64,000 bases of DNA from Labyrinthula sp. Ha (taxonomy: Eukaryota; Sar; Bigyra; Labyrinthulida; Labyrinthulaceae): positions 558,001-622,000 of the forward strand of contig JAALGZ010000024.1 in assembly GCA_015227615.1 (NCBI GenBank), in the 5' to 3' direction. Positions 52,351 to 64,000 of the stretch are shown here, piece by piece (within the stretch, counting starts at the first letter, position 1; each line of letters starts with the position of its first letter). The translations under genes were made by a program, and so were the position numbers. The notes beneath the pieces were generated by a model that ran no database searches, was not told where the DNA came from, and worked only from the letters and a program-made list of their open reading frames with translations.

Positions 52351-55300
52351 AAAAAGCATTTTTTTACTGAACTAAACACAGATATACCGTACTTTCTTTC
52401 AAGTCTTTTATTTTAAAGTTAACACAATCAAAACGCAACTTATCTTCAATTACTATTGATTCCTACTATTTTTTCCAAAAACACAACACACTTCGAAATT
52501 GAAATTTTAGATCAATTAAACAAAATCTCAATTAAGTTAGAGCCCATTCTTCATTCTCGCTATGTATTGTTGCTGATGTCTTAAGAGGTTTTTCTTTTTT
52601 TCTATTAGTCTGATTAGTAGCTGAAATAAAGTAGGTAAAAATAATAAGAAAAGAGAGAGGTAGCTCCTAGATGGTCTGTTTCTTTTGTGCTATAACTAAT
52701 TTTAAGTCATTATATCTAAAAATTTATTTTGTCTCGAGAATTAAAAGAGGTGGGGTTTACTGGGAAATCAAACCTGAAAGAGACCTATCTTTCCATCCAA
52801 AAAAGTTTATCGTATAAGAGACATAGTGTAGCTTAATGAAAAGTTTATTGTGCGAATAATTTTGTAGTGGCACCACCACGATAGAAACGGACAAGAAGTT
52901 GTGACATTAAATTGTGGTTCTACCATTAACTATTCCTAGTTACAACATATTTGTTATAAGTTATGACATATGTATCACCACTGGGAGTACTGAAATAAAT
53001 ATGAAACATATATTCTCAATATAAATTTTGTAATTAATACATCAATATTTGCAGAATGAAATAATATTGTGGAAAATAAAATCGCTAAATAAGATATGCG
53101 CAATTACATAACTCTAAAGCTTGAAAAATGAAAAGGAAAACGAAAGTTTGAACAATATAAGAAATGTTTTCATAAGGCAACAAAAAATGACAAAAGGTAA
53201 AATATCAACTTTTAACTATGCACAATATCTTAAGAGCAAAATAGAAAATATATAAAACTGAATACATCAGAATTACTTTCTAATATATATCGTTACATAC
53301 CTAGTTACCAACTATTGGTAGGTAATAGCTGAATCGGTAAGGCTTGCTACTCTTGGAATATATATTAGTTGAAGCAACAGACCGATAAATCAGGTTTAAA
53401 TGATTTAGATAACGTATAAATTCGGGCTAAAAATAAAATATATGATGTCAAACTGAGCCAAAGGCCCGGGATTGGTCGATACAACAATATCAATACTGCC
53501 CCACCAGAACTCCAAGTCCAAATAAAGGATAAATTTTTCTTACTCGATCTCAGAATAGAAATTTCAGATGAAAATAAAAGTTAATAGTAAACACTATTTC
53601 TTGGTATTGACATTTTATGTTCTATTACAGAGTTGGACATAATTGTTTAACTGTATACGCTATAAACTAAGAAATTCAAAAAACATTATATCTTATTAGA
53701 ATTCATCCTTAAGGAACCAATTATGCTTCTTTAGATCTTTATTTGGGGCTTTGAAACAGGTAATTTTGATAATATTAATTATAAATAAACAATATAGTTA
53801 AAATTAAATACCTGGAACTACAGATGAGGAATCTAGCAACATAACCTTAGTCTGATAATTCTAAAAAGTTCTTAAATTTCATATTTGTATGATAGGGTAA
53901 CACTGCATCTGTTGTGTCTAATACAATAGATGTTTTCCCTAAGTTAAAATAGTTAGGTTTGCCTTTTATATGTACAATTATATTTTGGAATAGCGGAATA
54001 AAAGAAAATAGCTTATCAAAGAAAATAACATGTTTTTTTATTGCTAGTAGACGATGCTTCAACACATTTACTTAATCAGGAAATGATTAATGCAAACTTA
54101 TCACAATTTTTTTGTTCTATATTTCAAACTTAATTTCTTTCTAAACCAAAGAAAATACCCTAGTTTCAGATGTCATTATCATGATTATATGTTTTCTTCT
54201 TTACTCAAACAACATTTGTAATCAAAAATAACACTTTTAGAATATTCTCTAGTATTGTGACATATTATTTACGGCTGTAGCACTGTATCTCTATTCCAAA
54301 AGAAAATTAAAGGAAGAGAAATAAGCCTTAGGAAATTTTTGATAATACTTTTTGACATCAGAGTCAAAAACCCCTAAATCTCATTTGCCCAATTTTGATT
54401 GCTCATAATTAAATTTCCCAAAATCAATATAACAGAATATAAATAAATAAAAAGAAAATCACAGTTAGAAAAATTATATTTATTAGAAAAAGCGTCAGAA
54501 CAATATTTTAAATCACGGGTTTGTAGATTTGGGCTTAACCAAAAAAGAAGGATGAGTATTTTGGAATTGGGATCCGGGATCTTATATTAATCAAAGAATA
54601 ACAACAAATATATATTTTTGAGAAATTTCTTAGGGATTTAGGTTTATTCAAAGAACGACAAACGACGAATGTTTTTAAAGCTTATGATATTAAATCTGTT
54701 AATGATACTTCAGCTTAAAAATTTAGTTTTATTTGAATATAAACTTCCATTTTCTCTTTTTCCGTGTTTAACATCAATATTTTTAAAACTTTAATTATTT
54801 TAGATCGTATATGTAATTTTAAATTTTACGCATATTTGAAAAAATCTGTGCTCAACGTATGGAGAGAGCTTTCAATCCAGCCTTATCATGATGGATGCTA
54901 GGGTGTGGAGGGAGAGCCGAGTCATAAGGGAACACTCTGAAAACGCATGCTAATTTAATTTAGAAGTATGAAGTTCATTTAGAATCAGGAGTCGTTATAG
55001 TTCAATAGAATAAGCAGAAAGGGAGGCTTTAGTATTAGCTTTTTAATTAGTAGTTATTACTAGATGCAACGTGAATCTCTTCCGTAAGTTCTTGGACGAG
55101 TTTTCCTTATCCGATTTTGTTGCTTTTGTTATTAATTAGAATTGGTTAGATTCTTCACCATGGCCTAATCCGACAGAGTTATGACAAGCTCTACCAATCA
55201 AATTGTTCTATCCATTAATATAAAATTGTCCTACCTTAAATCCTTGTTGGTACGCTATAGTGGGCTACTGCTCCTATGTTTCCCTAGGCCCTAACGGTAC

Positions 55301-58300
55301 TCTGGCTAATACGGTATTTCTACTGGTCTTAACGGTACAATCGTAACGCACTTCATCGTGTCTCGGTCCCCTCTATGTTTTCCCTGAGTATGGGAAATCG
55401 AGATTCTTTCCACCAATGAATCAGGCGAAGTATGATAGAAAAAACTTTGAAAAATTGCTCTGGCCAATCATTTTGCGAGATTAATTTGGTTTTTTAAGAG
55501 AAAAGTTGTTCTTATATGACAAACATCTACGAAAACTTCGAAATAGACATAAAAAACCGCCAGAACATTGAGTATACCAAAATAAAATAGAAGATAAATA
55601 TTAACTGAACCCCTCTAGTTATTTCAAAATATAATCGATTAAGTATTTTTTTTTCTCTTTGAAGCCCAAAACTTATAGGGAAAATATCAGCCTTAATCTT
55701 AACTACAAAAGGTTATTGTAAGAAAAGTAGCTATTCATATAAGTCTGTCCGCTGGTTAACCCTGGTTTCTAGCTATTAAGGCTAAAATTGGTCATATGAA
55801 AGAATATTAGCTAATTCCAGCAAAGAGTTAAGAATTAATTAACCCGCTTTGACTTTATCAGTCCTATATCAACTCATGAATAGGGGAAGTATATATCATA
55901 TCTTATAAGGTTTAATCAAATTTCCCCAGTTTACATATGTGAATATTACTCGAGGTTCAAATTTTCTTTACTCCCTATTTTTATCACAAAGCTTTCACAC
56001 TAGAATTTGGAGTAAATTAGGTCTAAAGAAGAGTTTCGAGGAACTTTCTTTGAATATCCCTACTAAAGTGGGTTACTAGATCTATTATCAATAGGTTATA
56101 ATGAATCCAATCAACTGGAGTTAGTACTCAATCTTAAAAATAAACGTTGAAAAAGTTTCAAGTACATTTTGTTTGTATTTTGATAACTCATCCAAAGTAC
56201 GAACTATACACGATTTTTAAGAAAATGTTTAAATTTGGATGGAAATGTGTCTAACTCTATGGGAATTATTCAATACTTGTTATTTATGTACATTTTGCAC
56301 AAATGGATTTTATGAATTAGTTCTTGTTTGAAAAAAGATTAATTGTTCTCATATAAGACTGAAATTAGTATTGCCGTTCATTAACTCTAGCTTTGTCATT
56401 GGTTGACAGAGAATACTGGCAAGAATAAAATTGATGTCATTTTTATTGAGTTTCATAAAAAACAATTCTATTCTTACAAAACAAATATTGTCTAACAATA
56501 ATGAAACTCCTACAAAACGTATAAAGTTAAAGTAAGGAAAGCAGATTAGGCTGTCAAATTAATTTAAACTACCTTTGGCTCATACATCTTAATCAATTAC
56601 ATGCCTCAAGCCACTTCTCGATGCTTTAAATGGTCATTAAGAGATATTAAGGTCAGATTCAGGCTTTTATACAAGACACACAGAATAAAATGGCTTTAAA
56701 ATGTTAGATACAGTATTATTTTTCATTATTATAATATTTTTCAGTGTCTACTACTTTGAATTTGAGGAATTTATTCAGCTAGGATGATATTATTTATTGG
56801 TTTTAGATTTGAAAACGATGAAAACTATTTGTATTGATTTAGATAAGACAATAACAGGCCCTTAAAATTAAATGTACTACAACCAACTTCAAGAACTAGT
56901 TTTCAGTAGTTTAATGATCCTAAGTTTTTATTCTATGTACACTACCTACCTATTTCTCAAATTATAGTTTTTTAAAGTTTCATAGAAAAATTACTCGATA
57001 TAATATATGTGCTTTTCTGAAATTATCCTTCCAATGGAAAGTAATTTTTGCAACCCTTAATAGAATCTATTTGATTGTTTAAAGATAATCTTGGTATATT
57101 TTTTTGGTACCCGAACTTTAACCTCTAAAAAACTTGATTTTCATTAATTAGCGTATATATGCTGAAGTATATTTTTGTGTAATCATTATTAAGCACTGGT
57201 CGTTACTATTCTTTATTATAGTTCTCTTTTACTTACTCATCGTATTTGTGATTCCTTGAAATGAAATACCGGTTCATATAGTTTTAAAGCTTTATTGTAA
57301 CTCTAGAGCCAAGAGTTCTGATCATTTTATCAAAATATTTTTTTTATAATTTTTATTCTGTAATATCTTCTTCGCTAACTATTATGATTTCTTTTTATTT
57401 TACCTCTTCTGACTGATCTTTTAGTAGGGTATTTTATTTTCATATTTCCCTGATTTATTTTAATAATATCTCTAACCGTAATCATATGTTTCCCATAGTA
57501 AACTTCACAAATAAAAATAAACCAGTATCCCAGAAGAAGGAAAAAAAGAGTAGATAATGTTAAAATATCCCTTAAGATGCTTCTACTGTATATCCACGAT
57601 TACAATTGCAATATTTCATCAGAAATTCATACACATTATTTGCATTGCTCATTCTATAAATGAAAACATGCAAAAACTTCCAAAAAAGAAATGTAAAAGT
57701 AATAAGATCTAAGATCTTATTAAGAACCCATTTAAAAGAACTTTTTTGATCCAAACTGCAGAGTTCTTTTTCAATGTCTAACTCTTAATCTACCTTAAAA
57801 GAATTTTTATTTGAAAGAATCGGATTTTTCTTAGGAATTTTATTTCCCTCCACAGAAAAAGCATTCTATATAAATTGTGAGGTGTTTAAATATTTTTACC
57901 ACCCCTTCCTCACCACCAAATTTTCTATAGACAATTTTCTTCAATCAAGGAATGATCCGTTACTGCACAGTAATAAAGGTTTGTATATGCCCCATTTCAC
58001 TATATAGATACATAGTTCAGTGCTTAAGCAATCTAAAATAATAACAGCTATAAACTCTCCCTAGTTACCACTTAAGACGGAACTGTTTTCAACATATTAT
58101 GATGTTGTCTAAGTTTCTTAGGTTTATTGTTAGTAGTTATCACACTCTTTGTAATTTCAAATATGGTTGTTGCTATGGATTTAAAACTCGACCCTTTTAG
58201 TTCAGTCATAGCTATCGTTCTAATGGTCAACATTTTTGCTGTTTGACTTTGCTTTTACCTGCATGTAAAATATGCGTAATAGTGGCCATATGCTATCTTA

Positions 58301-60749
58301 TTTTAACGTTAATATTCGTTTGGCTAGTTTAAACTAATTTGAAAACAAACATCACCTGCACTTTCTACATATTTTCTTCGTCTAAACTAGTGAAATATTA
58401 GAAGAAATATATTAAAAAAAGATTCCCATATAGGTTGAGCTGGTATACAAGGTTGCAGCTTAATAGGTATCAGTAATTCTTCAAAATACTAGAAAATGTA
58501 TAACCATATTTATCGCAATATGAAGACAAAATATTCGTAGTAGGTGTTTAATTAACTTATAAGTAGAATATTAAGTAGCCATCGAAGAACGTTTAATATA
58601 TTCAAGAAGTTTGGGAAATTGAATATAGTTTTAGAAATTAATTGAACCAAGAAAAATCTCAAATAAAAAAAGAAACATGTCACTGAAAAGCTATACATGC
58701 TATTATATGATCATCACAGATACTCAAGACTTCACCAGAAAACACGTTTATGCCAAGAAAAGTTGAAGATGGTAATAGTTAATTGATAAAAGCTCTCATT
58801 TTCGTCAATTTCATTAGAGAACTCTTACATATGAATGCGAAAGAGTATTAAGCTATATGCATTGAACTACAACTGAAGCCAGATATGTAAACAAATAAAT
58901 AAATATATATATATATATATAATGAGCCTGGTAGCAATATAGAATAAATACAAATAGGCATAAATTCTAGATTTAATTTCTTTGGCGAAGTGAAAAAAGG
59001 TGAAATAACCTCCGTTATATCTGCTTTGTTAAAGAACAGAAAACTAGAACGGCTTTGACTTTACCAGTCCTACTCCAATAAGAGCAAAAAATCAGCAATC
59101 TAACATGATTAGGCTAGAAAAAAATACCAGGATTACTACTTCGTGAAGCTTTGATGTGTTTTGTTGACGTAACAGCTACAGAGCACCAATCAAATACGGC
59201 AAAAAACTAAGTTAAGTATTTAAGGAAAATTTTACATGCACTCAAAGCTAAGACTTTAATTCCCAACTTATGAAAGATTGCTTTAGAATTTTTTGCTCTC
59301 TGTAAAATGATTTAACTTTTGAAAAAAAAAGGTTTAAATAATTCTTAGAAGTTTGAGTATTCTTTGCTTTCTTTCTTCACTTGGTTTATATAAAGCAAAA
59401 TGTAAGCTACAGCTGATTTTCAAGAGAAAAATAATAGTCATTCCAATTTGGATTTTCGCGCCGCCAATCATATTGTTTTTCTTTTAATTTTGCAAATAAA
59501 TAAGCGAAAACCCGAAAGAAAACTAAAATCCAGCATAAAAGACAAATTTTTGAAGATCAATGTAGATTGTTTTGAAGTAAAGCGCAGAGAAATAATTCAG
59601 TAAAATTTTCATAGAATATATCCAACTACATGGAAATAATTTGTTTTATCATAGGTTAATGACATTATAAATGTGTCAAAATTTCAAGTCTGTAATAACT
59701 AAAGTTTCCCACCTGGATATTACAGATGCTAATTGAAACAGAAGAATGACTCCTTCTTATAACAAACCTCAATAAAATAATCTATTTGCCTCTATTGTTA
59801 ACTATCAAGATATGTTATATATTAGAAAACCGTTCAACAGTAGTTTCAAACATATTTGCAGTTAAAATTACGAAGTAATAAAAAATTAAGGTTTGGATGG
59901 AGATATTATGAAAGATTTTTCTATCTGTCCATACAATGTTGACTATAGTTTTTACATAATAAAAATACTTAAAATAAGGGGTATTTTAATTGGAGGATGG
60001 GTATATGGATAAATTTCCCCATATTTTTAGAAATTGTTGATCGACGGAATATAAAGGTATATCGTTCAAGGGTTGAAAATATATGTACAATAATTCATTG
60101 GAAATAATAATAAAGGAGAAAAGAAGTGGGTTTCTAATATAAAGGGTTGGTTATTGTAAAGTGGTATTATTCAAGAACAAAATTTGGTATGTTTTTTCTA
60201 AATGGGGGACTTGGAAATGCTTCTTATTGAATTTTCCCCACAATTCGGAGTAGGATCCAGATATTTTCCCTTGTTAATCTCTGTTAAATGGGAGGGCAGA
60301 CAGTTTAAAATCCCTATTGAGATCAAAGAAAGCTATGAACTTAGCTTTAACTGTGCATATATATTCAAAGTATAGGTTTTAATTCAAGTAAGCTATTCAT
60401 TAAACCACGAGGTTATGGATGGTTTGCAGTCAAACGTATATTAAAAGGCGGGATTAGATGTCAAGATTTGAAACAAAGGGTTAGAGTTTCTGTTTTTATC
60501 AAGAACACCAATTCTTGAACCAGTTAAATTTTAATGATCATTAATATAAAGCCCCAGGTTAAACACAAGCTCCAAATTTGAGAATGTTTCAGGAATATAA
60601 TGGTTCCAAGGGTAGTTAGAGAGTAGGAGATGAAGTTTAAATGTAAGAATTTTGCCGTAACCTCTCATTTAAACTTTTTTTCTGACAACTGATTTTTATA
60701 TACTACCGAATCTTGTGAAAGATTTGATTCATTATTAAAACGTGTTTCA
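52351..60749. other. Gene desert, nothing recognised
   Basis: About 8.4 kb holds no frame that I can support. The longest frames (for example 72 codons on the minus strand at 53847-54065) have no motif. A less A+T-rich patch at about 54850-55480 looks like an old insertion but I cannot name it. A short shared block with CTTTGACTTTA-CAGTCCTA occurs at about 55846 and 59052. An (AT)9 microsatellite lies at 58903-58920. A tRNA-like stretch near 53320-53415 is discussed among the rejected items. Confidence 0.5.
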
Positions 60750-62600
60750 ATTACACTATCTGGATTTTGTCCTACAGACTTTCGGATCATGTTGACTGCA
60801 GCAATTTTTTTCTATATCATTCACCCGAATGAGCCTCCTCGCTGCAGAGTAGCTTGCATTGTGACAAGTGTTTTGAATATTTTGAAGATAATTTAATTGG
60901 AGTCTTCTATTTTATTAGGCATGGTACATAAATTTTTAACTCGATCAAGTTGAACAGTGATACAGGTAGTCGAACAAGATATTGTAAAACTTCATAGCAC
61001 AAAGCAAAATTTTGATATTGCCATATTCCCGAAACAAAACTTTTTTTCAAATATGAACCACTCTTTCTACAGACATAATCTGCTAAACTGTTTGCAGGGA
61101 AGATGCATGTTGTTCTAATCTTAGTATGAACCTGTAGGAATGATGTTCTCTTTTTCCTGGAAAGGTTTTACATTATAAGTTGTTTATTTTGACTTCAAAA
61201 ACTTTTTATTCACTTTCAGATGTATCCAATTAGATATACCAATTGTAAACTTCACAATTTTGAGCTTGAAAATCTTGAAGGATTTGTTATGAAATGGCTA
61301 CACCTTTACCAATTAACCTTTTGAACTTACTTAAGGTTATCAGTTCCTATCTCTTAACAAGATCATTGCAATATTTTGCTGCCTCATCCAATGTCCACTT
61401 TCTTTATGTTTTTTCCAAATCTCCCCTAGGTTTAAATATACGGTGCATGGGCTCTACTTGTTGAGTGGTTTTGGTTGAGAAGTTGAAACCCTTCAGAGCA
61501 CTTCTCCAACACAGAGCATCCATCTCTCTTATTTTTTTGAAAATTTTCAGAAGGTAATTTTGGAAAATTACGTTAAGAGATCTTCAATGAAAGAAACCAG
61601 AGCTGAGCGACGTACAATTTTTTGAACATCGTTTATATACACTGCTGCGAAAATTAGCTTAATTTTCCCAGATAAATACTTCCAGGAAGATTCAAGAGAT
61701 CCTAGAGCATGCTGAACGCACTGCATATGAATCGTGAGAAATTATTTAGCCACTGGAACTACAGATTTGGATCCATCGCTTCTGATTGCATTAGCATTTC
61801 CCAAGCAAAAAATTTTGAGATATTTGATAACATCTGGCGCATTCTCGGTTTCCATTTAAGTACATACAGAAAAAAATTATTTACAAGGCAATTCACACCA
61901 ACAGGAAGTATAAAAAGAAGTTGCAACGCCTAACATCATGTGCTGTATCTGTTTAAGTAAAATTGGAATAGATACCAGAAATGTTATTCTGAACATTTTT
62001 TGTAAGGTTAGTCCATTTAATTGTGCTTCATCAGTCATAATTATGTCAAAATTGATCTTTAATATTTCAGCTGTAGCGATGCATCTTTCATCACATTGCA
62101 TTAAAACTTCCTTATTTGTACCTCTTGCTTCTTCTTTCATATACTTACCCTTCATCTCTCTCTTAAATAAATTCTTTGTCAAATAAAACACCAGGGAACT
62201 CTCTTTTGAAAGTGCAAATTCTGGGTGATTGATAATAATTGCTGCATTTCCCAGTGTGTGAATATCCCTAATTTGGTCCTCATTGAGCTCTGAAATATAT
62301 ATTACGATAGCTAGATAAGTTTTAAACTCACGTCCATGCTAAGTTGGGTTAATTTTAACTAAAACGTAGACTTATCTTGCCAAGTCAACCTTAATGGATT
62401 CTTCAAATGGACAAATTTTCCTACCTTTACATAAACTTTTACCTCGTTGAGGTTTGTTGGTTTCAGATCCAGGTCTTTTTTTTATGAATCTCCCATCGAG
62501 AAGTAGTGAGACCTTTCCTTAGGCACCTTAAATTGTTCTACAACACACGTTTTTATTGGCTTCACCATTTTGTTAACCGAAATAGAACTTTGCAGAGATC
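60750..62600 (-). pseudogene. Possible SNF2/ATRX-like helicase relic
   Basis: Reading the minus strand downwards, pieces in several frames resemble the C-terminal half of ATRX/RAD54-type remodellers in the right order. About 62285-62180 reads LNEDQIRDIHTLGNAAIIIN followed by HPEFALSKES, like the 'IxNHP' region. About 61630-61560 has SALVSFIEDLL, like SLxxLDLIEDFL. About 61250 has NWYI-LDTSES, like YYRLDGSTS. About 61030-60960 has FREYGNIK, like FRxYRxGQxK, and CTMPNKIED follows, like GTMEEKIYD. Each match alone is weak; their order is the argument. Many stops are present, so it is a dead host gene. A possible 42-nt intron (GTGAGT to TTTCAG) lies at 62290-62331. Confidence 0.38.
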
Positions 62601-63004
62601 AACTGTCTTTTAAACTCATTTTTTCAGTGTTTTGTTATTTATTTTTTGTATTTTTGTGTCCATTGTTTGTATTTATTAGTTGTTATATCTGAATTTTCTT
62701 TTAATATTGTAATATTTAATTCCCCAAAATCTGATTAAATCAATAAAAACTTAATATCATAAAAAAACTCAGTAATAAAAAAATATACGATTATACTGTG
62801 ATAACTCTATATTTAGATATGGAAGTTTGTATATATATATTTAAGTTCTTTTTTTAACTCACTGGTTTTATTTATTAAGGACAATATAATACACCCTTTG
62901 GTATACCGATAAATTCCATTAACTGGAAATAATAAACTGTATTCAAATAAAAAAGGTATAAAAAAGAAAATTTATCAAATCATTTCCATTAATTAAACAA
63001 CGAT
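62601..63004. other. Upstream region of the right-edge gene
   Basis: This is an A+T-rich stretch with AATTCCCCAAAATCTG at about 62720, which partly resembles the CCCAAAAT motif of other promoters but lies nearly 290 bases before the ATG. I see no gene. Confidence 0.4.
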
Positions 63005-64000
63005 ATGAAAAAAAGAATAATTTGTTCACTTGTTCTTGGAATTCATTGTGAAATTGATATAGATTCAACTTATGGTGAAGTTTGTTTAGATGAATATTCT
63101 CTTCCTACTCTTATTGACTCAGTTTCAAATTTTAACTTTAGAGGAAATTTAGAAGATTTACCTGAAAAATATAATTTTCCAGTTGAGTTTTTTATTTATG
63201 CTGATAGTTTTGAATTTGAAGAAATTCCAGATTTTATAAAAGTTGAGTTTAAACCATTAATTATACCAAAAAATTTAACCTTAGCATATTTAAAAATGAA
63301 AAATTTAGAAGAAATAAAAAATTTATTTTTTGAAGTTGAAGAAGAAATAATTTTAGAAAAAAAATGTTTTAAAGAAGATTTTAATGAAAGTTGGAAAAAA
63401 AATTATGTAAGAAAAGAACATAGAAATGAAACAAATAATGTAAGACAATCAGAAGAAATATTAGAAGAAGAAATATTTTATGTAAGTGAGAAAACAAAAA
63501 TATTTATTTACAGTTTCTTTTTTATTGTTTTATTTTTAATATGTTTATTTTGTTTATATTATTATCATAAAAATGAACAAAATATATTTGAAAAAATAAG
63601 ACAAATAATAAAAAAAGAAAAAACAATTTCAAAAACAAAAAACACAATAAAATATTTTTCTTTATTTAGTTTATGGTTTTGTTTATTTGATTTAACAACA
63701 GATATTGTTTTTTATTTTGAACTTAGAAAACAATATTCTGATGCTTTATCTTCCTCTTTAAAAGAAGGCTCAAATATTTCACCTGATGAAATAAAACCTT
63801 TTGGTTTTTTAATTTTACTTTCTATTTTTTCTTTTTGTTTACCTATTTTATGTAACTTATTTCTATCTATTAACTTTATGAGAAAGAAAATAAAAAATGG
63901 ATCAGAAAAATCAAGAAAATGGATCGAAGAAAATGAAGTATTAAATAGTTGTTTAACTTTATTAGGTATGTTTTCAGTTGAAGTTTTACAAGTTTCAAAT
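63005..64000 (+). CDS. Multi-spanning membrane protein, 3' end outside window
   Basis: The frame opens with ATG at 63005 and stays open for 332 codons to the window edge, with the strong A/T third-position bias of the island genes. I do not recognise the family. Residues 1-160 are a charged, mostly soluble region (with a run of acidic residues before the first helix); residues 1-15 are weakly hydrophobic (IICSLVLGI) and might be a signal. Predicted membrane segments are at about 165-187, 216-238, 266-291 and 312-330. The segment LFDLTTDIVFYFEL resembles the D-x-x-T-D helix of XK-related and similar lipid-scrambling or channel-like proteins, but that is not enough to assign it. The last visible residues (LLGMFSVEVLQVSN) look like another membrane helix, so more helices are likely beyond the edge. 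Confidence 0.8.
   Translation, partial: MKKRIICSLVLGIHCEIDIDSTYGEVCLDEYSLPTLIDSVSNFNFRGNLEDLPEKYNFPVEFFIYADSFEFEEIPDFIKVEFKPLIIPKNLTLAYLKMKNLEEIKNLFFEVEEEIILEKKCFKEDFNESWKKNYVRKEHRNETNNVRQSEEILEEEIFYVSEKTKIFIYSFFFIVLFLICLFCLYYYHKNEQNIFEKIRQIIKKEKTISKTKNTIKYFSLFSLWFCLFDLTTDIVFYFELRKQYSDALSSSLKEGSNISPDEIKPFGFLILLSIFSFCLPILCNLFLSINFMRKKIKNGSEKSRKWIEENEVLNSCLTLLGMFSVEVLQVSN

Noticed and set aside
53320-53415. tRNA-like stretch: a D-arm-like TAGCTGAATCGGTAAGGCT and a T-arm-like block around GGTTTAAAT
   Set aside because: The acceptor stem does not pair, the anticodon arm needs a long unpaired insert, and the T-loop lacks TTC. At best it is a tRNA pseudogene.
53847-54065. 72-codon minus-strand frame in the desert
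   Set aside because: No motif, no supporting context, and its length is expected by chance in a window of this size.
1-64000. CRISPR arrays, bacterial operons or riboswitches
   Set aside because: No regularly spaced short repeats, no Shine-Dalgarno pattern and no bacterial gene order. The introns, mitochondrial presequences and LTR elements point to a eukaryotic nuclear genome.

Overview
This is a strongly A+T-rich nuclear window from a mitochondriate eukaryote, most likely a protist. Its readable host genes are a fungal-type mitochondrial ketol-acid reductoisomerase, complex I subunit NDUFS8, prefoldin subunit 2, squalene synthase, a CCDC61/VFL3-like basal-body protein, and a membrane protein with long PTxFPT repeats. 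The PTxFPT repeats recall stramenopiles and CCDC61 suggests a flagellate or centriole-bearing cell, but I cannot place the organism.

Layout. Bases 3-1664 hold the 3' part of a gene with two LysM-like modules. From about 1.9 to 13.5 kb, on the minus strand, lie an eroded ROCO (LRR-Roc-COR) relic and a second, longer ROCO copy (copy I). A whole-looking Ty1/copia element with apparently identical 300-bp LTRs has inserted into copy I. From about 13.48 to 19.85 kb there is a very decayed, less A+T-rich Ty3/gypsy fossil. A desert with a protein-kinase relic follows. From 23.7 to 29.85 kb is a compact island of six genes whose convergent neighbours end 1 and 11 bases apart. From 31.5 to about 52.3 kb is a degenerate tandem array with a unit of roughly 7 kb. 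Each unit has a non-coding upstream module, a ~109-bp dyad element, a ROCO gene and a 3' flank carrying a hAT transposase relic. The first unit is interrupted by an older, broken copia element (34284-38666). Bases 52.35-60.75 kb show no gene. A decayed SNF2/ATRX-like helicase seems to lie on the minus strand at about 60.75-62.6 kb, and a multi-spanning membrane protein gene runs off the right edge from 63005.

Main points. (1) Comparing the three longer ROCO copies suggests introns of only 27-30 nt that restore the reading frame at the same places in the paralogues. (2) A dyad with arms of 14-19 bases sits 101-113 bases before each ROCO start. (3) A motif close to ATTGCCCAAAATAT, in either orientation, lies just upstream of several unrelated genes and may be a core promoter element. 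(4) All three longer ROCO copies are damaged in different ways; only copy II keeps a clean Roc-COR frame with an intact P-loop. All family assignments were made by eye from motifs; no database search was possible.
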